Shown here piece after piece: positions 17,181 to 25,139 of a stretch of 38,323 bases of DNA. The notes below the pieces were generated by a model that was given only the letters and a program-made list of their open reading frames with translations, did no database searches and was not told where the DNA came from. The position numbers and the translations under genes are program-made. The first letter of the stretch is position 1. Every line of letters starts with the position of its first letter. The stretch covers positions 124,470 to 162,792 of the forward strand of contig NZ_AZFS01000061.1 of the NCBI RefSeq assembly GCF_001434395.1. The letters are read 5' to 3'. Source of the DNA: Levilactobacillus hammesii DSM 16381. Its GTDB lineage: Bacteria > Bacillota > Bacilli > Lactobacillales > Lactobacillaceae.

Positions 17181-17229
17181 AAACAGGCCCCAACCCGCGT
17201 TTGAAATGCGCGCAGTTGGGGCCTGTTTT
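17181..17229. terminator. Bidirectional terminator between toxin gene and secreted-protein operon
   Basis: AAACAGGCCCCAAC pairs with GTTGGGGCCTGTTT. T4 follows on the plus strand (for the toxin) and TTTT on the minus strand (for the converging operon). It differs from the hairpin at 16302-16349 by only a few, partly compensating bases. Confidence 0.85.
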
Positions 17230-17238
17230 GAGTCTTAT

Positions 17239-17745
17239 TTAAATATCGAAACCACCGTCACCCCACGTATGACTGCGGAGTGGGGTCCGAAAAGCATAGA
17301 CGTTGTCGCCATCAACCCGTAACTTCAACGCCAACCGTTTTTGATTTTTCAGAACTTTGACCTTCACCGCCTTACGACTAATGGTCCCCATCGAGGTGCT
17401 TTCATCTTCCATAATGCGTGAATGTACCCGGTAAACGCCCTTTGATTTCTTGGTAAACGTTGCTGGAATTGCCGCGGTACCCAGCCATTTCATCGGCTTG
17501 AGCGTCTTCTTTTTACTGGTATATTCCCGCGCCGTAATTTTCTTATTGGTTATCGACAACTTCACCACAGCATAGTAGTTGCCCTTATCGTCAAATTTCC
17601 CCGCGTACCCGTACCAAGTTCCCTTCAGACTGCTGGGTAACTTCGCCGTCTTACTGGCGGCTTGGGCGGACGTGGTGGTCCCACCCACTAGCAACAGGCC
17701 CAAACTGGCAATCCCTAAAAGTAAGCTTTTATATCCCATTTTCAT
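17239..17745 (-). CDS. Secreted protein of tandem five-member family, member 1 (last in operon)
   Basis: A 168-residue protein I cannot assign to a named family. An N-terminal signal peptide (KMGYK, hydrophobic core, cleavage after SAQA near residue 29) indicates export. There is no lipobox, LPxTG or extra membrane segment, so it should be released or held loosely at the wall. The mature part starts ASKTAKLPSSLKGTWYGY and ends with VYAFRTPLRSHTWG, both shared with the four genes upstream. Alternating short beta-rich, basic segments suggest a small beta-barrel or lipocalin-like fold, but this is only a guess. Start ATG with AGGAGG 9 bases upstream. Last gene of the operon, 29 bp after member 2. 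Confidence 0.85.
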   Translation of the reverse strand: MKMGYKSLLLGIASLGLLLVGGTTTSAQAASKTAKLPSSLKGTWYGYAGKFDDKGNYYAVVKLSITNKKITAREYTSKKKTLKPMKWLGTAAIPATFTKKSKGVYRVHSRIMEDESTSMGTISRKAVKVKVLKNQKRLALKLRVDGDNVYAFRTPLRSHTWGDGGFDI

Positions 17746-17774
17746 TTGTGATTTCCTCCTAAGATCTTTTTGAC

Positions 17775-18266
17775 TTAAAGTATGTCACCGTTCCATACAT
17801 GACTTAATAACGGCTGACGAAAAGCATATGATACACCGTCACCATCTGCCAGCTTCAAAGCCTGTCGCTTCTGTCCCAAGGCTTTCACATTTACTCGGCG
17901 CGTTCTGATCGTCATCAACGTCCCACCATCTAATTGACGCGGTTTCACACGATAAACGCCCTTAGATTTTTGTGTATAGTGTACTGCCGTCACATTACTT
18001 CCCTGCCATCTCAAGGCGTGCAATGACTGCTTTCGTGTCTCATACATCGTTATGGTTAACCGATCCTTTTTGAAAGTTAGACGATCAATCTCATAAATTT
18101 TGTGACCCTGTACATTTCTTTTGCCCACATAACCGTACCAAGTCCCTTTAATGCTGGTTGGTAGTTTCACTGTCTTGCTGGCAGCCTGTGCCGAAGTCCA
18201 GCTGCCAATGAAAAGCATCCCCAGACTAACCAAACCTATAACCAAGCCCTTAAAAATCACGTTCAT
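17775..18266 (-). CDS. Secreted protein of tandem five-member family, member 2
   Basis: A 163-residue paralogue of the neighbouring genes, function unknown. The signal peptide MNVIFKGLVIGLVSLGMLF ends at SAQA, followed by ASKTVKLPTSIKGTWYGY, almost identical to members 1 and 3. The C-terminus carries the family motif SYAFRQPLLSHVW. The central part has diverged: identity is concentrated in the GTWYGY start, a KKSKGVYRV-like strand (QKSKGVYRVKPR) and the end motif. I chose the ATG at 18266 because GGAGG lies 8 bases upstream; an in-frame start at 18293 would put that site inside the gene. It lies 37 bp after member 3 on the same strand. Confidence 0.85.
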   Translation of the reverse strand: MNVIFKGLVIGLVSLGMLFIGSWTSAQAASKTVKLPTSIKGTWYGYVGKRNVQGHKIYEIDRLTFKKDRLTITMYETRKQSLHALRWQGSNVTAVHYTQKSKGVYRVKPRQLDGGTLMTIRTRRVNVKALGQKRQALKLADGDGVSYAFRQPLLSHVWNGDIL

Positions 18267-18303
18267 CCCATTCTCCTCCTTGTAAAACAGCACCTCATTT
18301 CAG

Positions 18304-18801
18304 TCATGGTTTCAAAGTCGTTTCATGCCAGTTGTGGCTCCGCAACGCCTGGCGAAAAACATAGTGGACTGACCCTTGTCCCCGAAGTTTAAGCGCCGTG
18401 CGGTTCTGACCTAAAACCTTGACCCGGACTACCTTCCGGCTAAGGATAAACGATCCCACATCTGCCGTTCGTGGCTGAAGCTTATAGACGCCCTTGGCTT
18501 TCTTCACATAGGTCACGGGCAGTAAAATACTTTGCTGCCAAGACAATGATTTCAATGACTTTTGGGATGTATAGTAAATGCCAATCGCCATAGTATTAGC
18601 TGTCAAAACAACCTTATCAACTTGATAATATCGTTGTTTATGAAACTCACCCGATCCAGCGTACCCGTACCAGGTTCCCTTCAGACTGCTGGGTAACTTC
18701 ACCGTCTTACTGGCGGCTTGGGCAGATATCATGTTATTACCTGCTAACAACAAGCCCAAGAAAGCCAGCACAGCCACCAGCGTGCGTTTTAAAATAGTCA
18801 C
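18304..18801 (-). CDS. Secreted protein of tandem five-member family, member 3
   Basis: A 165-residue paralogue of members 1 and 2, function unknown. The signal peptide ends at SAQA and the mature protein begins ASKTVKLPSSLKGTWYGYAG. The middle contains KKAKGVYKLQPR and the C-terminus VHYVFRQALRSHNW. The start is GTG, supported by GGGGGAG 6 bases upstream; this site overlaps the stop region of member 4, 12 bp away, so the genes are probably translated together. The very similar N-terminal halves of members 1-3 with differing middles point to recent duplication followed by divergence of the exposed region. Confidence 0.85.
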   Translation of the reverse strand: MTILKRTLVAVLAFLGLLLAGNNMISAQAASKTVKLPSSLKGTWYGYAGSGEFHKQRYYQVDKVVLTANTMAIGIYYTSQKSLKSLSWQQSILLPVTYVKKAKGVYKLQPRTADVGSFILSRKVVRVKVLGQNRTALKLRGQGSVHYVFRQALRSHNWHETTLKP

Positions 18802-18813
18802 GTCTAACTCCCC

Positions 18814-19314
18814 CTATTCATCCGTTGGAATGTAATCCTCAAAGTCCCAGCCCCAAGCATACGCCCGCTGCGGTTGCCGAAAGGCGTAGACACTATCCGC
18901 ATCTCCCCACCAATGGAGAGCCTGCGTATTCTTACCGTTGCGTTTAACCGTCTTCAATTGTAGCCGGTCCAAATCGTCCTGGTAGGCCTGTGAGCTCAGG
19001 ACATAGTAAGTCTGATGATGCTTATTGGTTCGCCGTTGATAGGTCGCCAATGACTTCTCGCCCCACTGCCACTTTAACTGGCTCAGATTAGCCTGCGTGG
19101 TCTGCAGGAAGTTATAGTCCATCCGCTTGCTGGTCAATCGCAGTTTGATCGCGTAATAGGTCTTCACGTGTCCCACCTTTTCCGAACCCACGTAGCCGTA
19201 CCAATCGCCCCGGTAACTCTTGGGTAAGGTCTTGGCCTGCGCAACCAAGCTCCCCGTAAAGAAGGTCGCCACGAGACCGGCCGTTCCTAACCATAGCGTT
19301 TGTTTCATGTTCAT
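18814..19314 (-). CDS. Secreted protein of tandem five-member family, member 4
   Basis: A 166-residue secreted paralogue, function unknown. The signal peptide ends near VAQA-KT, then LPKSYRGDWYGYVGSEKVGHVKTYY. With member 5 it forms a second subgroup: both have SEKxxHVxxYY after the WYGY motif and a WxWGxxxLATYxxxxxK middle, absent from members 1-3. The end reads SVYAFRQPQRAYAWG followed by an acidic tail, EDYIPTDE. Start taken at the ATG at 19314, about 10 bases after GGAAGG; a GTG at 19320 and an ATG at 19308 are alternatives. Confidence 0.83.
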   Translation of the reverse strand: MNMKQTLWLGTAGLVATFFTGSLVAQAKTLPKSYRGDWYGYVGSEKVGHVKTYYAIKLRLTSKRMDYNFLQTTQANLSQLKWQWGEKSLATYQRRTNKHHQTYYVLSSQAYQDDLDRLQLKTVKRNGKNTQALHWWGDADSVYAFRQPQRAYAWGWDFEDYIPTDE

Positions 19315-19332
19315 GATCACACCGCCTTCCGC

Positions 19333-19833
19333 TTAGTCATACAACTCCAAGCTGTCCTCGTAGCCAATCCCCCACGGGTGACTGCGGACGGGCTGCCGAA
19401 ATAAGTAGAGGTTCTCGTAACCCGCGTTCACAATGAGGGCTTGCCGGCTCGCACCAGTCCCGGTTACCGTACCCAGCCGGATCTTGGCTACCGCATCGTC
19501 CTCATAGATCGGCAGGTAAATCTTATAAATTGGTCGATTCTTCTGGTCCTTCTTTGACCGATATGTCGCCAGCGCCGAAGCCCCCCAGGCCCACTTGCGG
19601 TTCTTAAAGTGGGCGTTGGTCGTGGTTTGGTAGTCGAACGAAATCCGCTTCGCCTTGACCGTCAGCTGACTGAAGTAGTAGTGCCGAACATGGTGAATCT
19701 TTTCGCTACTAATGTACCCGTACCAGGTGCCCTGGTATTGGCTAGGCAAGGCGTCCGCTTGGGCTGAGACTGTTAACCAGCCCCCACTCAGCAGCACCCC
19801 CGCAAGACCGACGAGTACGCCCCTAATCTTCAT
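19333..19833 (-). CDS. Secreted protein of tandem five-member family, member 5 (first in operon)
   Basis: A 166-residue secreted paralogue and the promoter-proximal gene of the five. The signal peptide ends at SAQA-DA, then LPSQYQGTWYGYISSEKIHHVRHYY. The C-terminus NLYLFRQPVRSHPWG keeps the family motif and is followed by an acidic tail, EDSLELYD. It is closest to member 4. ATG with a weak GGGGA site 5 bases upstream. A well-formed promoter (19911-19883) lies about 50 bp upstream. Function is not recognised. The conserved WYGY and FRQPxRSHxWG blocks with a variable middle would suit a ligand-binding or immunity-like role, but nothing in the sequence proves this. Confidence 0.83.
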   Translation of the reverse strand: MKIRGVLVGLAGVLLSGGWLTVSAQADALPSQYQGTWYGYISSEKIHHVRHYYFSQLTVKAKRISFDYQTTTNAHFKNRKWAWGASALATYRSKKDQKNRPIYKIYLPIYEDDAVAKIRLGTVTGTGASRQALIVNAGYENLYLFRQPVRSHPWGIGYEDSLELYD

Positions 19834-19882
19834 GCGCTTCCCCTACTTTCCGGAATAATTATCAGTTCAATTAACTATCTTA

Positions 19883-19911
19883 AATATAGTTCAACCCGGT
19901 TAATTAGACAA
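19883..19911 (-). promoter_or_regulatory. Promoter of the five-gene secreted-protein operon
   Basis: On the minus strand TTGTCT (19911-19906), 17 bp, TATATT (19888-19883). The -10 box lies in an inverted repeat AACTAT/ATAGTT (about 19873-19891), a possible operator. Confidence 0.65.
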
Positions 19912-20003
19912 GCTGTTTCTGATTTTAACGTTTTACCGACGACTTAGCAGACGGGCATTATTCATTTTGTATTTATCCACAGTTTAAAAAATGTCCCTTA
20001 TAG

Positions 20004-20054
20004 CAAAAAAATACCAGCCCGCACCTCATCCAAGTGCGTAACTGGTACCCCATT
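20004..20054 (-). terminator. Terminator of the ROK regulator gene
   Basis: On the minus strand TACCAG-TTAC-GCAC pairs with GTGC-GGG-CTGGTA and is followed by T7. It separates the regulator from the secreted-protein operon. Confidence 0.85.
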
Positions 20055-20061
20055 CTCTGAT

Positions 20062-21231
20062 TTAGTTATTCGTATAATCCCAGAAATGCAATTTCATCCC
20101 CGTCAGTCCCAGCACCGTATGACTGGTCAGCGCGGCCCCACCCAGTAGGGTCGCCAGCTGAATGTTGGGAATCAGCTTCACGGGAATTTCATAGCCCGAC
20201 AGCCGCTGGAAGTAGTTACGCACCTGTGGCAGGGCACTAGGCATCTGATGCAGCAACGGCGAGTTCAGGTAGAAGACGTCGGGATCCAGCATCCCCACCA
20301 CGTTGTTGAGAATCCCAGCAATACCGTTGGCAAATTGCGACAGGACCGTGATAACCTCGGCGTTGTGGTCGGCATAGAGCTTGGAAATCTCATCCAACGA
20401 CATGGTGTCCTTGCCCAGCAGGTCACTGATCTGGTGAATCACGGCGTACTCGGAGTAGACGTCCTGATAAGTCACCTGACTGCGACTGTTATTGATGGAA
20501 AACGCCGGCATCACAATGTTGTGGCCGAGATTGCCGACCCGCCCCTGGGAGCCGCGGTAGAGTTTATTTCCTAAAATAAATCCGGCCGCAATCCCCTGGT
20601 GAATGCTCAGCGTCACCGTATTCTCCAAGCCCAATTCTTCCACAAAATCGCGGGAATAGATGGCGGAGAGGTTGGCTTCATTTTCCAATAGGATGGGCAC
20701 CTGGTATTTGGCGAAATAGGCCTGCAGATCGAGATCCCCCAGATCCAGGAAGGACTCCTGAACCTGCGTGCCATCGGTGATGCCGTGAATGGCAAAGCAG
20801 ATCCCCAGCAGGCCACGCGTGGTGCCCGTAATGGCCGTAAAGTGTCCAATCAGTTCGTCCAAGGCCGCCGGCAAATCCGTTATCTCGGCGGTCAAGCGCT
20901 GCTGGAATTGCAGCGTCTCCCCGTCCAGGTAACAGGCCAGTGCCCGAATCACTTGCGAATCCAGTTCGACCGTCAGGGTATAGCCGTAGCGCCGATTGAT
21001 CTCAATCAGCGTGGGCTTACGGCCCCCATTGGACGATGCCGAGCCGGACCCAATCTCGGACACAACCCCCTGGTCCTGCATTTCGCTACAGAGCAGTGAA
21101 ACCGTCGCTTTGTTCAAACCCAGATCCCGAGCAATCGCCGACCGCGATGTTGCGCGATGGTTAAAAATATACGCGACAATTCTTTGATAATTATAATCAT
21201 GTGAATTACTCCGACTCGCTGATTCCGCCAC
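20062..21231 (-). CDS. xylR: ROK-family repressor, XylR type
   Basis: A 389-residue ROK-family regulator. The N-terminal winged helix (about 15-70) has the helix-turn-helix SAIARDLGLNKATVSLLCSEM, and the C-terminal ROK domain has the sugar-kinase-like fold. XylR proteins of this build bind operators in xylose or xyloside operons and release them on binding xylose. The xyloside genes lie just upstream on the same strand (21928-24910), and XylR-like inverted repeats flank their promoter, which supports this role. The GTG at 21231 is preferred because GGGAG lies 8 bases upstream; a GTG three codons earlier falls on that site. About 700 bp separate it from the GH43 gene, mostly occupied by the structured repeat and a terminator, so it is probably transcribed on its own. 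Confidence 0.88.
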   Translation of the reverse strand: MAESASRSNSHDYNYQRIVAYIFNHRATSRSAIARDLGLNKATVSLLCSEMQDQGVVSEIGSGSASSNGGRKPTLIEINRRYGYTLTVELDSQVIRALACYLDGETLQFQQRLTAEITDLPAALDELIGHFTAITGTTRGLLGICFAIHGITDGTQVQESFLDLGDLDLQAYFAKYQVPILLENEANLSAIYSRDFVEELGLENTVTLSIHQGIAAGFILGNKLYRGSQGRVGNLGHNIVMPAFSINNSRSQVTYQDVYSEYAVIHQISDLLGKDTMSLDEISKLYADHNAEVITVLSQFANGIAGILNNVVGMLDPDVFYLNSPLLHQMPSALPQVRNYFQRLSGYEIPVKLIPNIQLATLLGGAALTSHTVLGLTGMKLHFWDYTNN

Positions 21232-21408
21232 AACGTCCACTCCCGCCTATTTCATTTCACAAACTCACGTGTGTACCAAAAGTTTAACACACTATGCCAT
21301 CACAACTAAGCTTTTCGTTGCGTAACTAACACCCTAACTGAATTTTTAAGCCTAACACGGGATTCCCCCTGCGGCGGCTAAAGATTCCGACAACGTTGTG
21401 AAAAATTT

Positions 21409-21860
21409 CCGCCTTACCGTTCGCCAAATTTAGGCTGGAACGCGGTGGGGAGGACGGCCGGAGCCACAGAGCGGTATCCGACCTCGCTTTGAACCGCTGA
21501 GGAACACGTTTCAAAGTCGCCATTTACCAAGTTAGACCACTTGGTAAATCCCACGGCTGAGCCTAAATTTGGGTCACTCACGGCTCCAATGGTTAGATAC
21601 CAGCGTCCCACATCAGGTGGCGATCGACCATTTTGCTCATCGAAGTCACTCAATATGACTAGATCTGATCCCTCTAGCCGGAGGAGGCCAGAGGTGGAAG
21701 CAGCTGTGTCGACGGTGTTGGCTGGCGTTCTTTGCCAACCTACAGCGTGGGACGTGTTGGGAGACCGATGCACTTTCGGGCTCCCAACCGAGCCGGAGGA
21801 CCGCTTCTCAGGCCGCAGGCGGTCCCCACAGCAGCCGGAACCTCTGGCAGCCGTAGGCAT
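21409..21860. repeat. Structured intergenic repeat, copy C (complete)
   Basis: The only full-length copy. Left module 21409-21585: outer arms GCCAAATTTAGGC / GCCTAAATTTGG, inner stems CTTTGAA/TTCAAAG and ATTTACCAAGT/ACTTGGTAAAT. Right module, to 21860: CTAGA/TCTAG, then a closing stem GCCAGAGGT (21687-21695) with ACCTCTGGC (21840-21848) that encloses GTTGGC/GCCAAC, GTTGGGAG/CTCCCAAC with CCGA/TCGG inside it, and GACCGC/GCGGTC. Compared with copy A the bases of most stems change on both sides together. The element fills the gap between the xylosidase terminator and the ROK gene. Several open frames cross it but none has a site or a conserved product. Confidence 0.8.
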
Positions 21861-21881
21861 AGTCACAGAACATTTTCTGTT

Positions 21882-21919
21882 AAAAAATGGTCTAACCCAT
21901 TGGTGCGATTAGACCATTT
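21882..21919 (-). terminator. Terminator of the xyloside operon
   Basis: On the minus strand AAATGGTCTAA pairs with TTAGACCATTT, followed by a run of T. It lies directly after the GH43 stop codon. Confidence 0.85.
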
Positions 21920-21927
21920 CTCGCCAC

Positions 21928-23481
21928 CTACCGTGTCACGTCGTACGTGAAATCGGTAAAGGTTGCTTGCGTACTGTTGCGTTTGTACATATCAATTACA
22001 TCTAAGCCAATGAAGTTCCCCGTGTAACCACCGGATAGGAAACTCACATCCATGGCCCCCAACGATGTCTGCTTGACACCATCGTTGACGATGAACTCGG
22101 CCTGCGACTCGTTGATCTGAATACTAAAGTTATAGGTGCCATCGCCACTGACCGGAATCTTGGCAATCTGCTCAAACTCACCGGCAATCGCGCGGTGAAG
22201 AATCACGCACGGCTTGTCATTTTCATCCAAGGTCACCATCAATAACACGTAATTATCCAAGTCCAAATACAGGGTCATCCCCGCCATTTGGAGGTAACTT
22301 TCGGGCGTGTATTGCATCTGGACGGCAGCCCGACAGTAGAAATCAACCTGCCGTGTCGCCACCAGGTGTTGGTCAAAGGCCGACTGCGGTGACTGGCCCC
22401 CGGCGATGGTCAGGCCCTTCTTGCTGGGTCGTAGCCACGTCTTGTTCGGGAACTGACGCAGCGTATTCCAGTATTCCGTATTCAGGCTAGTACCCGTGAA
22501 GGCATCACTGAAGCTGTGGCTTTGGATCGGGGTGCTCTCGACGCCAGCTGGTGCCGGCGCTTCCAAGCTGGGGTGATTGCCCCCGTTGGCCAACCGCAGC
22601 CAACCATCGTCCGTCCAGACCACCTTTTGAATGGCCGTTTCCCGGCCTAATACGGGGTCATCTCCCTTGAGTGGTCGCGTACACAGGTGCGCCATGTACC
22701 ACTCGTGATTAGGCGTCTCAGTAATGCTGGCATGGCCCGCACACTGTAGCGGCAAGATTGGATCGTTGGCCGAGGTCAGCATTGGATTCTGCGGGTCAAC
22801 CTCGTAGGGTCCCCAAATATTGCGGCTGCGCGCCACCGTTTCTTGATGTCCGGCTTCGGTCCCACCCTCGGCACACAACAGGTAGTAATACCCATCGTGT
22901 TTGTAGATCTGGGGCGCTTCGGTCTTGCGTGCGGCGGTTCCCTTGAAGATGACGCGCGGCTTGCCCTGAAGTTCCAGGGTCTCGGCGTCAATCTTCTGGG
23001 CCACGATGCCGGCAGACTTGTTGTGCGTTGACAGCCGGTAGTCCCAGATTTCGTTCAGGAAGTAGGCCTGACCATCGTCGTCAAAGAAGATCGACGGATC
23101 AAAGCCGGAACTGTTGATGTAGACGGGTTCGCTCCACGGGCCGTGAATGTCGTCGGCCGTCACAATGTAGTTGTCGGCGTCCTTGTAAGGCACCTTCGTG
23201 GCATTGACGTTGGTATAAACAATGTAGTATTTGCCGTTATGGTAGCTGGCAAATGGCCCCCAGATGGAGCACCCGGTCGGATTACCTTGCAGGTTAATGT
23301 TGTTATCCGGTTGAAGCACCGAGGTCTCATAGGCCCAGTTGACCAGATTGGTCGAGGAGTAAACCCGGATTCCGGGCAGCCACTCAAAGGTCGAGACCAC
23401 GATGTAGTATTTATCTTTGACACGAAAGAGGACGGGATCGGGATTGAACCCGGTCAGAACTGGATTTTGAATATTTCTCAT
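21928..23481 (-). CDS. xynB: GH43 beta-xylosidase
   Basis: A 517-residue glycoside hydrolase family 43 enzyme of the two-domain beta-xylosidase type (as Selenomonas SXA). It releases xylose from the ends of xylo-oligosaccharides in the cytosol; no signal peptide is present. The five-bladed propeller holds the catalytic base D15 (NPDPV), the modulating D128 (GFDPS) and the general acid E188 (TEAPQIY), at spacings that match SXA (14/127/186). The C-terminal beta-sandwich begins near residue 320, and its QMQYTPESYLQMAGMTLY stretch is typical. The start ATG has AGGAG 9-10 bases upstream. It follows the symporter gene by 13 bp, so imported xylosides are cleaved by the next gene product. Confidence 0.94.
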   Translation of the reverse strand: MRNIQNPVLTGFNPDPVLFRVKDKYYIVVSTFEWLPGIRVYSSTNLVNWAYETSVLQPDNNINLQGNPTGCSIWGPFASYHNGKYYIVYTNVNATKVPYKDADNYIVTADDIHGPWSEPVYINSSGFDPSIFFDDDGQAYFLNEIWDYRLSTHNKSAGIVAQKIDAETLELQGKPRVIFKGTAARKTEAPQIYKHDGYYYLLCAEGGTEAGHQETVARSRNIWGPYEVDPQNPMLTSANDPILPLQCAGHASITETPNHEWYMAHLCTRPLKGDDPVLGRETAIQKVVWTDDGWLRLANGGNHPSLEAPAPAGVESTPIQSHSFSDAFTGTSLNTEYWNTLRQFPNKTWLRPSKKGLTIAGGQSPQSAFDQHLVATRQVDFYCRAAVQMQYTPESYLQMAGMTLYLDLDNYVLLMVTLDENDKPCVILHRAIAGEFEQIAKIPVSGDGTYNFSIQINESQAEFIVNDGVKQTSLGAMDVSFLSGGYTGNFIGLDVIDMYKRNSTQATFTDFTYDVTR

Positions 23482-23494
23482 AGCACAACGACTC

Positions 23495-24910
23495 CTATTT
23501 TTCGTTTTCAGCGGCTTCTTCAGCTAATTCCTTGGCGTTCCGTTCCTTTAATTCGGCAGAAATCCGTTTGTACGTTTCCTTATCCAAATTGTAGAACTTC
23601 ATGGAGAAAATAGCGATGAAGTAAATGATGATTGGGACAACCGTCGTCGCAATGACAATCCCGTGAAGGGCGCCAGCGGTCTGGTGTTGGGCCACGGCCA
23701 CGTACCCCGTTGCGGAAAGAACCAGGCCAGGAATCATCCCACCTAAGGCGTTCCCACACTTGAACACGAAACCAATAATGGCGTAGATGACACCACCCAT
23801 TCGTTTGTTCGTCTTGTATTCCCCATATTCAACCGTTTCGGGAATCAGGGCCCACATGTAGGCGGAAATCATCCCGTTACCAACTGAAGCAATCCCCCGA
23901 GAAATGAAGATCCAGACGATCCATTCGGGCTTGGCGAAGAACAGACCAACCATCCCTAAGATATCGGCGGCCACGGAAACGATGATCAATTGGAACTTGG
24001 TCATGTGGTTGGCTAACCAAGGAATTGCGGGAATGAAAGCCAGGGCTGGTAACGTCCCGGCTAAGGAGTACCACTTCACCAAATCGGCCCGGCCGACGTA
24101 GTAGGTCACGTAGTAAATCCCCGTGGAACTGACGATGGACTTAACCCCGTAGATGACAAAGAAGAAGATGCAGAGAACCACTAAAGGACGATTATGTAAT
24201 AACTGTTCGAAGACATCTTTGACTTTAATCTTCGTATGTGAAGCCGGGACCTTAACCCGTTCGTTCGTGGAGAAGAAACAACCCCAGAGTAACAGGCCAC
24301 CCATGACCCCCATGATGACCATGGTCAACTGCCAACCTTTAGCAGCGCCCATGCTCTTCGTGAAGATATCGGCCAGAAATGGCACGAAGAAGGCTACGAT
24401 GACTTGACCCACGTTGGCTAAGAAGGTCCGGTACGTCGTCAGACTCACGGATTCTTGTTGGTCGTTGGTCATAGCGGACGTTAAGCTCCCGTAAGGCACG
24501 TTAACGAAGGTGTAGCAGATCGATAACAGAATGTAAGTGACGTAGGCGTAAGCTAACTTGCCGACCCCACCAAAACTCGGTACCGTGAAACAGAGAACGG
24601 CTAAAATGGCAAAGGGAATCGCGCCATATAGCAGGAATGGCCGGTACTTCCCCCAGCGGGTATTCGACTTATCCACGAAGAACCCAATGATTGGATCACT
24701 AAACGCATCGATAAAACGAACGACCAAGAACAACAGCGAAGCGGCAGCGGCACCCAAACCGAAGACATTGGTATAGAAGAACAAGAGATAACTGGACAAG
24801 CTGGCATAGATCAAATTACAAGCAAAGTCCCCAAGTCCAAAACCAACCTTTTCACCCACGCCGATTTGACCAATTGGTCTTATGGCGCGTTTTGGCTGAC
24901 TATTTTCCAT
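23495..24910 (-). CDS. GPH-family xyloside:cation symporter (MFS)
   Basis: A 471-residue transporter with twelve predicted membrane segments, of the glycoside-pentoside-hexuronide family. Typical features are the N-terminal VGEKVGFGLGDFACNLIYA, the SDPIIGFFVDKSNTRWGKYRPFLL loop between segments 2 and 3 (given here as part of a longer block near 70-95), and MRMG-type VEYGEYKTNKRMGGVIYA near 380. GPH porters bring sugars in with H+ or Na+. The next gene is a GH43 beta-xylosidase, so xylobiose or similar xylosides are the likely substrate. The ATG at 24910 has AGGAG 11 bases upstream; an earlier ATG at 24934 overlaps a XylR-like operator and lacks a site. Confidence 0.92.
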   Translation of the reverse strand: MENSQPKRAIRPIGQIGVGEKVGFGLGDFACNLIYASLSSYLLFFYTNVFGLGAAAASLLFLVVRFIDAFSDPIIGFFVDKSNTRWGKYRPFLLYGAIPFAILAVLCFTVPSFGGVGKLAYAYVTYILLSICYTFVNVPYGSLTSAMTNDQQESVSLTTYRTFLANVGQVIVAFFVPFLADIFTKSMGAAKGWQLTMVIMGVMGGLLLWGCFFSTNERVKVPASHTKIKVKDVFEQLLHNRPLVVLCIFFFVIYGVKSIVSSTGIYYVTYYVGRADLVKWYSLAGTLPALAFIPAIPWLANHMTKFQLIIVSVAADILGMVGLFFAKPEWIVWIFISRGIASVGNGMISAYMWALIPETVEYGEYKTNKRMGGVIYAIIGFVFKCGNALGGMIPGLVLSATGYVAVAQHQTAGALHGIVIATTVVPIIIYFIAIFSMKFYNLDKETYKRISAELKERNAKELAEEAAENEK

Positions 24911-24933
24911 AAATGAGGCATCTCCTTCAAACA

Positions 24934-24955
24934 TAAATTTAAAAAAATAAACTAA
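24934..24955. promoter_or_regulatory. XylR-like operator O1
   Basis: An inverted repeat, on the minus strand TTAGTTTA-N6-TAAATTTA. It lies just downstream of the -10 box, where a bound repressor would block transcription. The same pattern recurs at 25140-25161 and resembles known XylR operators built from TTAGTTT half-sites. Confidence 0.7.
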
Positions 24956-24964
24956 TCACCCTGA

Positions 24965-24992
24965 AGTATATCAGGAAGCGATTACATTTCAA
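24965..24992 (-). promoter_or_regulatory. Promoter of the xyloside operon
   Basis: On the minus strand TTGAAA (24992-24987), 16 bp, TATACT (24970-24965). The spacer holds a cre site and the start region holds operator O1. Confidence 0.75.
24973..24987 (-). promoter_or_regulatory. cre site (CcpA) within the xyloside promoter
   Basis: ATGTAATCGCTTCCT on the minus strand fits the consensus WTGNAANCGNWNNCW at all 15 positions. Lying between the -35 and -10 boxes, it predicts catabolite repression by glucose through CcpA. Confidence 0.75.
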
Positions 24993-25139
24993 GAGGACGA
25001 AGGGATCCTTATTATCGGTTTCAGTAGGATTAATTATTTATGAAAGCGACATTCATTGGCGTTTATTTTTAATTCCAATGTGAGCGACTGGTTTTAAAAA
25101 ATATTTTAATGAAAGCAGCCAAAAGAGCAACGCCTCACG

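Noticed and set aside
21541-21912. Plus-strand open frames across repeat copy C
   Set aside because: Overlapping frames arise from GC-rich stems; none is preserved in copy A.
25030-25046. Second cre site in the xyloside upstream region (ATGAAAGCGACATTC)
   Set aside because: The right half does not fit the consensus at three positions.
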